13,160 nt of DNA from Alistipes sp. (GTDB lineage Bacteria > Bacteroidota > Bacteroidia > Bacteroidales > Rikenellaceae): positions 1 to 13,160 of the forward strand of contig JAHZDG010000045.1 of assembly GCA_019422485.1 (NCBI GenBank), read 5' to 3'. Below, one piece after another: positions 1 to 6,681 of the stretch. The notes under the pieces are model-generated. The model searched no databases, had not been told where the DNA came from, and saw only the letters and a program-made list of their open reading frames with translations. Made by a program: the position numbers and the translations under genes. Position 1 is the first letter of the stretch. Every line of letters begins with the position of its first letter.

Positions 1-301
1 TCACCAACAGTTTGATGTTATTTTTAACGAAGAAATCGAGGTTGAAATCTTCTTCGAAATTTTTGTCCGTCGGTTTGAAACGGCTCATGGTCAGGTACGA
101 TCCCCCGCGGTTGAAAATATCGTCAGCCAACAGGAAGTCGATATCCGTCGTTTTGGGCGAAGGGTTGAACAGACCCGAATATCCGCCATGCAGGCCGATT
201 ACCCGATAGCCTTGAGTCAAAAAGGTTTTGGCAACGCTGCCCACCACCGTATTCATACCGGGAGCGGGACCACCACCGGTCAAAATTGCAATAGCATCCA
301 T
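1..301 (-). CDS. 6-phosphofructokinase family protein, N-terminal part (runs off the window)
   Basis: This would phosphorylate fructose 6-phosphate to fructose 1,6-bisphosphate in the cytoplasm, the step just before the aldolase encoded upstream. It starts at ATG 301-299, and 100 residues are visible before the window edge. The N-terminal Rossmann strand is followed by the nucleotide/diphosphate loop GGGPAPGMN (residues 9-17), and a GGSYLTMSR segment near residues 66-74 matches the family's GGxxLxxSR motif. Bacterial ATP-dependent PfkA usually has GGDAPGMN. Pro in place of that Asp is found in other PFK clades, including some diphosphate-dependent ones, so the phosphoryl donor cannot be settled from this fragment. 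The gene follows the aldolase stop by 95 bases, with a strong hairpin between them and no -7 box of its own visible. The family call is firm; the subtype is open. Confidence 0.9.
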   Translation of the reverse strand, partial: MDAIAILTGGGPAPGMNTVVGSVAKTFLTQGYRVIGLHGGYSGLFNPSPKTTDIDFLLADDIFNRGGSYLTMSRFKPTDKNFEEDFNLDFFVKNNIKLLV

Positions 302-337
302 GATTTATTCTTGCTTTTGATAGGTTATTCATAAAGA

Positions 338-377
338 CGATGAACAATGTACAGAAGAAGTTGTACATTGTTCATCG
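338..377 (-). terminator. Perfect 16-bp hairpin between the aldolase and phosphofructokinase genes (attenuator or leaky terminator)
   Basis: Arms at 338-353 and 362-377 are exact reverse complements around an 8-base loop. In the minus-strand transcript the stem begins 19 bases after the aldolase stop and is followed by TCTTTATG, a weak U tract. The phosphofructokinase ATG lies 36 bases further on. No TAnnTTTG box lies between hairpin and ATG, so the downstream gene probably depends on read-through. The structure is seen directly; the role is inferred. Confidence 0.55.
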
Positions 378-396
378 CCGAATGTTTCATGATCGA

Positions 397-1464
397 TTAC
401 AATACATCGATAGCGTTAAGATCCTGGAAGGAAATTTTCAGACGTTCGATGATCGATTCTTCCCCTTTACGCAACCATGCGCGAGGATCGTAGAATTTCT
501 TGTTGGGCTTATCGGGACCTTCGGGGTTACCCAGCTGACCCTGCAGATAGTCTTTCTTGTCGTTGTAGTATTTGCGGATACCGTTCCAGAAAGCCCATTG
601 GGTATCGGTGTCCAGGTTCATCTTTACTACCCCGTAGCGGATAGCTTCCTGGATTTTTTCGGGTTCCGAACCCGAACCACCGTGGAATACGAAGTTCACC
701 GGACGTTCGGCCGTACCCAGTTTATTCTGGATGTACTCCTGTGAGTTTTTCAGGATTTCGGGGCTCAATACGACGTTACCGGGTTTGTAAACACCGTGTA
801 CGTTCCCGAACGAAGCAGCGATGGTGAAGTTGGGGCTGATTTTGCTCAGTTCTTCGTAAGCGTAGCATACGTCTTCGGGCTGCGTATAGAGTTTCGATAC
901 ATGAACGTGCGAGTTGTCGACACCGTCTTCTTCACCACCGGTGATACCCAGTTCGATTTCGAGGGTCATGTCGATTTTGCTCATGCGTTCGAGATACTTC
1001 TTGCAGATTTCGATGTTTTCCTTGAGGGGTTCTTCCGACAAGTCGAGCATGTGCGAGCTGAAGAGGGGTTTGCCATGAACTTTGTAATATTTTTCACCTT
1101 CATCCAGCAGGCCGTCGATCCAAGGCAGCAATTTTTTGGCAGCGTGGTCGGTATGCAGCACAACGGGAACACCATACGATTCGGCCAACAGATGTACGTG
1201 TTTGGCAGCCGAAACGGCGCCCAGGATGGCAGCTTTATTACCTTCGTTAGAAAGGCCTTTACCGGCTACGAAAGCGGCACCCCCGTTCGAAAGCTGGATC
1301 ATCACCGGAGCATTCACGGTGCGAGCGGCTTCCATGACGGCATTCATGGTATCGGTCCCCGTTACATTGACGGCAGGAATAGCAAAACCTTTCTGTTTGG
1401 CATAAGCGAACAATTCCTGAAGTTGAGCGCCGGAAATAACACCCGGCTGAAATTTTGTACTCAT
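397..1464 (-). CDS. fbaA: Class II fructose-bisphosphate aldolase
   Basis: A zinc-dependent aldolase that reversibly splits fructose 1,6-bisphosphate into dihydroxyacetone phosphate and glyceraldehyde 3-phosphate in glycolysis and gluconeogenesis. The 355 residues match the length of the E. coli FbaA type (about 359). Visible sites are VLHTDHAAKK with catalytic Asp106 and zinc ligand His107, the EIELGITGGEEDG block (residues 169-181) with Glu171, GNVHGVY with His223, and FHGGSGS with His261. The C-terminal motif NLDTDTQWAFW (283-293) is also typical of this subclass. The start is ATG 1464-1462, preceded by an A-rich stretch and no Shine-Dalgarno sequence, normal for Bacteroidetes. A -7 box sits about 40 bases upstream. 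The next gene downstream is a phosphofructokinase-family protein, so two consecutive glycolytic enzymes are encoded together. Confidence 0.97.
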   Translation of the reverse strand: MSTKFQPGVISGAQLQELFAYAKQKGFAIPAVNVTGTDTMNAVMEAARTVNAPVMIQLSNGGAAFVAGKGLSNEGNKAAILGAVSAAKHVHLLAESYGVPVVLHTDHAAKKLLPWIDGLLDEGEKYYKVHGKPLFSSHMLDLSEEPLKENIEICKKYLERMSKIDMTLEIELGITGGEEDGVDNSHVHVSKLYTQPEDVCYAYEELSKISPNFTIAASFGNVHGVYKPGNVVLSPEILKNSQEYIQNKLGTAERPVNFVFHGGSGSEPEKIQEAIRYGVVKMNLDTDTQWAFWNGIRKYYNDKKDYLQGQLGNPEGPDKPNKKFYDPRAWLRKGEESIIERLKISFQDLNAIDVL

Positions 1465-1504
1465 AGTTGTTATGTTTTAGCGAATAATTGAATTCTCAGG
1501 ACTT

Positions 1505-1512
1505 CAAATATA
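1505..1512 (-). promoter_or_regulatory. Bacteroidetes-type -7 promoter box for the aldolase gene
   Basis: The minus strand reads TATATTTG, a full match to TAnnTTTG, 40 bases upstream of the aldolase ATG in an A/T-rich gap. No exact TTTG -33 element lies at the usual 19-21-base spacing; only T-rich sequence is present there. Confidence 0.5.
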
Positions 1513-1552
1513 CGATTTATTTTTAATATTTTTTAAGAAAAATCGGGGAAAT

Positions 1553-2053
1553 TTATGCTTCTTCCCAATTTAGGAATTTCAACGAATGACCGTCTTCGGT
1601 CACGATACGCACCAAATCCCGAGGATCGATCCACACCGTTGCGGTATTGTCGTTGGGATGTACCCCGATGCGCGGCAGGTCCATCAGCGAGCGGTCGAAA
1701 AAGACCTCGACGGCCAATTGCGAATCGTTCAAAACCCCAAAAGGACCGACCGATCCGGGCGTCAATTTCAAGCATCGCTCGAGCCGCTCTTCGGAACCGA
1801 AACTCAGCCGGCTACATCCGATCTGGGTTCTCAACCATTTCGTGTCGACGGCACGGGCATGAGCGACCGTGACCAGAAAATGGCGTTTCCCCGAAGCATC
1901 CCGCAGAAAGAGATTTTTGGGGATCTCCCCTTTTTGCAGGAGGCCCAACCGTTCGAGCTCCTCCATGGTAAAGGCAGCCGGATGTTCTTGCACTTCATAC
2001 GGAATCTGCATCCGATCCAGGGTTTCGAAAACAATCCGTCTCTTATCGTTCAT
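1553..2053 (-). CDS. YbaK/ProXp-ala (PrdX) family aminoacyl-tRNA deacylase
   Basis: A free-standing editing-domain protein. Members of this family hydrolyse mischarged tRNA, in the PrdX/ProXp-ala branch Ala-tRNA(Pro), correcting prolyl-tRNA synthetase errors in the cytoplasm. At 166 residues it is the usual size for the free-standing form. The PKNLFLRD motif holds the expected catalytic Lys46 and neighbouring Asn47. Further matches are the SSRLSF-like segment CSRLSF (80-85), the loop TPGSVGPFG (98-106), and GVHPND with His132, where the ProXp-ala branch has its conserved His. The start is ATG 2053-2051. It lies 92 bases downstream of the flavodiiron gene and 88 bases upstream of the aldolase gene, so co-transcription with either is uncertain. 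Family membership is clear; the exact misacylated tRNA it edits is inferred from the motif set only. Confidence 0.9.
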   Translation of the reverse strand: MNDKRRIVFETLDRMQIPYEVQEHPAAFTMEELERLGLLQKGEIPKNLFLRDASGKRHFLVTVAHARAVDTKWLRTQIGCSRLSFGSEERLERCLKLTPGSVGPFGVLNDSQLAVEVFFDRSLMDLPRIGVHPNDNTATVWIDPRDLVRIVTEDGHSLKFLNWEEA

Positions 2054-2120
2054 ACTTTCCCTCTCTCTTTGTTTCTTTGTGTCGTTCGGTTCTTCCGGAT
2101 CGACAAACTCAGGCGTTGCT

Positions 2121-2140
2121 GATCCGCAAACGATCGGATC
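2121..2140 (-). repeat. Short inverted repeat between the flavodiiron and tRNA-deacylase genes
   Basis: Arms GATCCG (2121-2126) and CGGATC (2135-2140) flank an 8-base loop, starting 6 bases after the flavodiiron protein stop codon. No U tract follows in the minus-strand transcript, so it is at best a weak terminator or a 3'-end stabilising hairpin. Confidence 0.35.
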
Positions 2141-2145
2141 CCCGT

Positions 2146-3339
2146 CTATTTTTGCAGCAGTTTTGCCGCCATGGCTTCAGCCAGCACATCGCAGGCTTCG
2201 TATTTGGCAGCCGTCGGACGACCCAGAATTTCAGCCGAAGGAGCCACTCTTTCCCATCCGATTTCCTGTGCGAAGAGGTCGAGGTTGCGTACGCCTCCCC
2301 CATTCCAGCTGTAGGTACCGAAAATGCCCAGGTATTTATTCTTCACGCCCATGCACTGCAGCTCATGGGTCAGCTGGTGCATCAGCGGGAACATCTGCGT
2401 ATTGTAGGCACAGCTACCCAGAATAACCCCCTTATAATTCCAGATTTCGTTGATCAGATATGAAATGTGGGTTTTCGAAACATCGAACACCTGGATCTTC
2501 TTGACGCCCTGCTGAGCCATCTTGAAGGCAATGTAATCGGCCATGCGTGCCGTATTGCCATACATCGAGGCATACACAACGACAACCCCGTCTTCTCCTT
2601 CCTGACGGCTCCAACGGTCGTACAAACCGATCACCCGAGCCGGATCGCTGCGCCAAACCAAGCCGTGCAACGGGCAGATCGTATTAACTTTCACGCCGGA
2701 GAGTTTGGCCAAGGCTTTCTGTACCATCGAGCTGTATTTACCCACGATATTCGAGTAATAACGACGCATTTCGGATTCGTGCACTTCGAAATTCACCTGA
2801 TCGTCGAATACACCGCCATCCAGTGTCCCGAACATCCCGAAAGCATCGCCCGAAAAGAGCAATCCGTCGGTCATTTCATAGGTCATCATGGTTTCGGGCC
2901 AGTGCACCCAAGGCGTGAAGACGAATTTCAGGGTATGATAACCGATATTCAACTCTTCACCGTCTTTCACTTCCACCAGATTGGGCAATTCGCCGTAGTA
3001 GGCTTGCAGCACCTTGAACGTTTTGTTGTTCCCGATGATCTTGACGTCGGGATAGCGGTTCAGCAGGTTTTCGATCTCTCCGGCGTGATCCAGTTCCATA
3101 TGATGCACCACCAGATAATCCAAAGCCCGTCCTTCCAGGGTGTCGGTAATCCAATCCAGATACGAGGCGTCGCTTCCGTTTTCCACGGTATCCATCAGCA
3201 CGCACTTTTCATCCCGAATCAGGTATGAATTATAGGAAACGCCTTTGGGCAGCGGCCAAATATTTTCAAAGAGTTCTTTGCGGCGATCGTTCACACCGGT
3301 CCAAAAGACACGCGGTGTTACTTGCTGTTGACAATGCAT
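2146..3339 (-). CDS. FprA family A-type flavoprotein (flavodiiron protein)
   Basis: A cytoplasmic flavodiiron protein. The family reduces O2 to water and/or NO to N2O, protecting anaerobes. Numbering here is from the preferred ATG. The N-terminal metallo-beta-lactamase-like domain (about 1-245) carries every expected diiron ligand: HMELDH (His80, Glu82, Asp84), His146 in PWVHWPE, Asp165 in SGDAFG and His225 in CPLHG. A C-terminal flavodoxin-like FMN domain (about 250-397) begins with the phosphate loop YASMYGNTARM. There is no fused rubredoxin, so electrons must come from a separate partner. An in-frame TTG at 3363-3361 would add eight residues, but I prefer ATG 3339-3337 because family members typically begin about ten residues before the VFWTGVNDR-like segment. 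It is divergent from the DUF4294 gene with a shared promoter region. Confidence 0.95.
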   Translation of the reverse strand: MHCQQQVTPRVFWTGVNDRRKELFENIWPLPKGVSYNSYLIRDEKCVLMDTVENGSDASYLDWITDTLEGRALDYLVVHHMELDHAGEIENLLNRYPDVKIIGNNKTFKVLQAYYGELPNLVEVKDGEELNIGYHTLKFVFTPWVHWPETMMTYEMTDGLLFSGDAFGMFGTLDGGVFDDQVNFEVHESEMRRYYSNIVGKYSSMVQKALAKLSGVKVNTICPLHGLVWRSDPARVIGLYDRWSRQEGEDGVVVVYASMYGNTARMADYIAFKMAQQGVKKIQVFDVSKTHISYLINEIWNYKGVILGSCAYNTQMFPLMHQLTHELQCMGVKNKYLGIFGTYSWNGGGVRNLDLFAQEIGWERVAPSAEILGRPTAAKYEACDVLAEAMAAKLLQK

Positions 3340-3435
3340 ATCGGTTACTGTTTTATAGGACAATTTTGCGAATAATTTTTCGGCATCGAAACCGTTATAT
3401 TCATGTGGACAAAGCCAATATTTCGGTTTTCTGAC

Positions 3436-3451
3436 TACCTTTGCAAAGGTA
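3436..3451. promoter_or_regulatory. Palindromic pair of -7 boxes serving two divergent genes
   Basis: TACCTTTG at 3436-3443 is followed directly by CAAAGGTA at 3444-3451, a perfect 16-bp palindrome that gives a full TAnnTTTG box on each strand. The plus-strand box is 28 bases upstream of the DUF4294 ATG. The minus-strand box is about 97 bases upstream of the flavodiiron ATG. No exact TTTG -33 element is evident on either side. Sequence and symmetry are observed; promoter function is inferred from the Bacteroidetes consensus. Confidence 0.6.
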
Positions 3452-3471
3452 CGAATTATTTACGATTTCGC

Positions 3472-4050
3472 ATGAAACGTAGACGACTTATCCTCTTCGC
3501 CCTGGCCTGCCTGGCGGTACCGCGAGCAGAACTTTTTGCTCAACCGGGAGGCTTTACGCGCGCCTATCGCCGGCTTGAAGGGAAAGATACGGTAACCGTC
3601 ATCAATATTTCCCCCGTCTACGTATTTCCACGCAAGGCCGACACCCGGCGTTACGCACAGCTGATCTACAACCTCAAAAAGGTATACCCCATCGCCAAAG
3701 AGGCCAATGCCACCCTGAAAGCCATGGAAAACCACCTACTGAGTTTGCGGACCAAACGTGAACAGCAAGCCTTCGTAAAAGCCATGGAGCGGAAGCTCAA
3801 GGAAAAATACACCCCAGTATTACGACAAATGACCTTTGCCCAGGGAAAGATTCTCATTAAACTGATCGACCGGGAGACCAACCGGACCTCTTATCAATTG
3901 GTCAAAGATTTGCGGGGTAGTTTCAGTGCTTTTATGTGGCAGGGAGTGGCTCGGATTTTCGGAGCCAACCTGAAAGACGACTACGACCGCTATGGCGAAG
4001 ACCGTCAAATCGAAATGCTGATTCTGCTCTACGAAGCCGGTGAAATCTGA
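3472..4050 (+). CDS. Secreted DUF4294 family protein
   Basis: A 192-residue exported protein of unknown function, of the Bacteroidetes DUF4294 type. The reading frame is open upstream to about 3403, but ATG 3472-3474 is the natural start: it puts a basic KRRR stretch in front of a hydrophobic core and an Ala|Gln signal peptidase I site at residues 23/24. The recognisable block is YAQLIYNLKKVYPIAKEA (61-78), followed by a helical, Lys/Arg-rich region (80-115) and a segment rich in Gly, Phe and Trp (about 148-165) before an acidic, hydrophobic C-terminus. No catalytic motif is visible. It stands alone on the plus strand, divergent from the flavodiiron gene and convergent with the OstA-like operon. 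I rely on the YAQLIYN...VYP block and length for the family call. Confidence 0.85.
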   Translation: MKRRRLILFALACLAVPRAELFAQPGGFTRAYRRLEGKDTVTVINISPVYVFPRKADTRRYAQLIYNLKKVYPIAKEANATLKAMENHLLSLRTKREQQAFVKAMERKLKEKYTPVLRQMTFAQGKILIKLIDRETNRTSYQLVKDLRGSFSAFMWQGVARIFGANLKDDYDRYGEDRQIEMLILLYEAGEI

Positions 4051-4109
4051 CGCCGTCCCATTTCTTAACCTTTTATTTGGCGGTAAAAAGCCGTCCCTGA
4101 AAATTCCAA

Positions 4110-4132
4110 CAGGCTTTCTCCTGCCTGGTTTT
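4110..4132 (+). terminator. Candidate terminator downstream of the DUF4294 gene
   Basis: CAGGC (4110-4114) pairs with GCCTG (4123-4127) across an 8-base loop. A/T pairs just outside extend the stem if one base is bulged, and TTTT follows at 4129-4132. It lies 59 bases after the DUF4294 stop. The stem is short, so confidence is moderate. Confidence 0.4.
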
Positions 4133-4172
4133 CTGTGCGAAATGAACGTATCGACCTATCTATTAGAAACAC

Positions 4173-4200
4173 CAAGAGCGGCTCCGTTGAGTCGCTCTTG
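4173..4200. terminator. Hairpin between convergent genes, probable bidirectional terminator
   Basis: The 12-base arms at 4173-4184 and 4189-4200 pair with one G-U wobble on the plus strand around a 4-base CGTT loop. It lies 21 bases after the OstA-like stop on the minus strand, where GGTGTTTCT follows, and 122 bases after the DUF4294 stop on the plus strand, where no T tract follows. Position and stem strength suggest it ends the argF-to-OstA operon and may back up DUF4294 termination. Confidence 0.5.
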
Positions 4201-4221
4201 CATATGGCAGTTGAACTGTCA

Positions 4222-6669
4222 TTATAGATTCACGGTCTGAAGACTTTGCAAAAATTCGACGGCTTCTTCACTCAAAGGATCGTTTCGATCCCGCCATGAT
4301 CCCTCTTTGATCAGTTGCTCGCGACAACGATTGATTTTATCCGTGATCGGATAGTTCGGTTTGTCGATCGAACGATAATAATCACGCTGAGAGGGCCGCA
4401 CTGTCCGGTCGAACACATCCGTCAAGGAAGGACGACGAGCTCCTTCCCATTTAAAGCCCGGCAGGGTCTGTGAAATGGTTTCCGGAATCTTTTCAATCGG
4501 GTAGATTTGATAGTTCAGGTTCTCTCTCCAGGTAATTTGGACGATCTGTTGGTCTTCAAAATAGAAACTGTTATTGGCACACTCCATGGTCATGAAGCCG
4601 GTAATATACCTTCCCAGACTATCCTGATCCTCCATGTAATAGTACGTCTGTCCATTCCCGTTCACATCGGTGCGGAACATCTGCCCGTCCCGGAAATAAC
4701 TCTGGATTTCCCGACCTTTAATCTGGTTGTAATGTATGCTGTCCACCTGGGAACTCATAATCGGATCTCCCACAAAAACAGCCCGTTGAATCATTTGATT
4801 CCGGGTGTAGATATCGACGACCGAAGCCGTTACCTGATTCTTGTCATTCCACAGCACCGGATTGATATACATATGCAGGGTTGAATCGAGGGTAAAGCCG
4901 GCCATGGAGTCACAAACCGCCTGGAAGTCGGTACGATATACTTTGACATTGTGGTAGGCGAACAATTGGCGCAACAACGAATCCTGCGATTGAGAAACCG
5001 AATCCGCCCCCGAACCCAGAGAAAGCGTATCGGCCGAAGCAGCCGCCAAAGAGTCTGCCAAAGCCTGCTGCTTCAGCGAATCGACCCTGGCCAATGAATC
5101 GGCTCGGGCGATTGAGTCGGCCTGTATGCGTTTGGCCATCTTTTCCAGCAGGGTGGCCCGGCGTTTTTCGCGTTTCAAACGGCGCGCTTCTTCTCGGGCT
5201 TGACGTTGAGCCTCTTTCCTCTGCTGTTTTTCAATCTTTTTCTGTTCTTTCAGGCTCAAAGGTTCGCTTGTCGGCACCTCCTCCTTTTCTACTTCTTCAG
5301 CCGCCTGATCGGCCGGAGTTACGGACTCTTCTTCTGCAGTTTCTTCAGAGGAAGTACCTGCCGTCTCATCCTCCGCAGAAAGCGTTTCCAGATCGGCCTT
5401 TTCCATCGAATCGATCTGCAACGTATCTTGAGAAAGGGAGTCCGTGGCCAAGGTATCGAAACGATTGATCGTATACAGGAACATGGAGTCGGCCCGCAGG
5501 TACAACGTATCGACCTGTGGAATGGAATCGGTCGCCAAAGAATCTTCGCGTTGAGCCAAAGAGTCGGTGCGGGTTTCGTAGCTGGCGATGACTGGGTTAC
5601 GAGTCAACAAAGCCTTACGCTCCTGCCCCCAATATTGCACATAATCACCGAATGCCAGAGCTTTCTGCTCTTCATCCACCACCTGAACGTTACTCAGCAA
5701 AACGGCGTCTCCGGTCGGCTGGTCGTAAATCAACGTGTCGGCCCATACCTCTTGTGCGGCAGTCAGAATATAGGAGCTGTCGGTAAAGGTATATTTTTCC
5801 AACTTGCGATCATACTGGCCCCGAACAGCCGTCAGGAATTCGTCATCGCTGTTCCAAATGTACGAACGCGTATAAAACGAAGCGACTTCCGTGTTCAGAT
5901 TGTAGCTCACCGAATCGGAACGCATGCTGTAATCGGGGTTTTCCATCTCTACGTCATTGACCCCCACCAATACCCGATCGTTCACATAATAGAATCCTTC
6001 TTGCGATTCCAGGCGGTTTTCACCCTGGAGCATCGTTCCCCCGCCGGTGTAATGGCCGATATTGTCAAGGGTATTGAACGAAAAATTATAGGTATAGAAA
6101 ACCGCATCTTTGTCTACGACCTTAATCAACGGCGCATAAACCCGTGCGGTATTGATAAAGCCGTTGTATTCGACCCGGTCGCCATAGATAAAGATCGTAT
6201 CCTGATTGATGATGACATTTTGGAAGCAGTCCATCTGGCGGTCGTTGTAGCGGATGGCACTGTCACAGGTAATGACGGCACCGTTGTGATGGAAAATCAC
6301 GTGCCCCACCAAACTTAATGCCGACGAGTCTCCCACTTTGACCGGGCGCATCAGATCGGCCGTAAAATCGACGACTTTGGATTCTTGGGCTACGGTATCT
6401 TCGCTCCCCTGAACCGCCGAAGTCGTACGGCGAGCGGACTGACTGCCTGAGCGGGCACTCTGCTCGCTGGCCGAACTGCCAGTCTGAGCTACCGATGGCG
6501 CAGTTGTCTTTTTGCCACCCGTCACCGGTTGCGGTTGCGCTGTTTTCTCTTGGACAACCGACGACTCTGCCGGTTCGGATTTCGAAGCAGCAGGCGGTTG
6601 AGCCCACAGCAAAGAGACTCCGCACCACCCTATGATACCAGCCAGCAGCAATAAAGGCTTCCGAATCAC
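4222..6669 (-). CDS. OstA/LptA-like outer-membrane biogenesis protein with a long low-complexity insert
   Basis: An exported 815-residue protein of the Bacteroidetes OstA-like family, probably involved in lipopolysaccharide transport across the periplasm by analogy with LptA. A signal peptide (1-23, Ala|Gln cleavage) leads into a Ser/Thr/Gln/Ala-rich linker (24-97). The beta-rich OstA-like domain spans about 98-360 and includes the recurring VxYN / DTLIY-type strands. An insert at about 367-565 follows: Asp-Ser-Leu repeats, an acidic Glu/Ala stretch (430-465) and a basic probable coiled coil (473-515). Further OstA-like sequence (568-720) and a polar C-terminus end the protein. The start is GTG 6669-6667, chosen because it gives the signal peptide and an in-frame stop lies 12 bases upstream. 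That stop is the surA TAG, so the genes share a frame and are closely coupled. Confidence 0.88.
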   Translation of the reverse strand: MIRKPLLLLAGIIGWCGVSLLWAQPPAASKSEPAESSVVQEKTAQPQPVTGGKKTTAPSVAQTGSSASEQSARSGSQSARRTTSAVQGSEDTVAQESKVVDFTADLMRPVKVGDSSALSLVGHVIFHHNGAVITCDSAIRYNDRQMDCFQNVIINQDTIFIYGDRVEYNGFINTARVYAPLIKVVDKDAVFYTYNFSFNTLDNIGHYTGGGTMLQGENRLESQEGFYYVNDRVLVGVNDVEMENPDYSMRSDSVSYNLNTEVASFYTRSYIWNSDDEFLTAVRGQYDRKLEKYTFTDSSYILTAAQEVWADTLIYDQPTGDAVLLSNVQVVDEEQKALAFGDYVQYWGQERKALLTRNPVIASYETRTDSLAQREDSLATDSIPQVDTLYLRADSMFLYTINRFDTLATDSLSQDTLQIDSMEKADLETLSAEDETAGTSSEETAEEESVTPADQAAEEVEKEEVPTSEPLSLKEQKKIEKQQRKEAQRQAREEARRLKREKRRATLLEKMAKRIQADSIARADSLARVDSLKQQALADSLAAASADTLSLGSGADSVSQSQDSLLRQLFAYHNVKVYRTDFQAVCDSMAGFTLDSTLHMYINPVLWNDKNQVTASVVDIYTRNQMIQRAVFVGDPIMSSQVDSIHYNQIKGREIQSYFRDGQMFRTDVNGNGQTYYYMEDQDSLGRYITGFMTMECANNSFYFEDQQIVQITWRENLNYQIYPIEKIPETISQTLPGFKWEGARRPSLTDVFDRTVRPSQRDYYRSIDKPNYPITDKINRCREQLIKEGSWRDRNDPLSEEAVEFLQSLQTVNL

Positions 6670-6681
6670 GACCGATCTAAA

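Noticed and set aside
340..744. A plus-strand open frame starting inside the 338-377 inverted repeat
   Set aside because: It is largely antisense to the end of the aldolase gene and has no family resemblance.
796..1491. A 231-codon open frame on the plus strand opposite the aldolase gene
   Set aside because: It is antisense to a complete, motif-intact aldolase, and the product has no recognisable features.
2467..3228. A 253-codon open frame on the plus strand opposite the flavodiiron gene
   Set aside because: The opposite strand has all diiron ligands and a flavodoxin domain; this frame has no domain and no promoter.
5200..6318. A 372-codon open frame on the plus strand opposite the OstA-like gene
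   Set aside because: It is antisense to a gene with a clear family match and operon position; its translation shows no recognisable domain and is rich in Arg, His, Ile and Phe, typical of a shadow frame.
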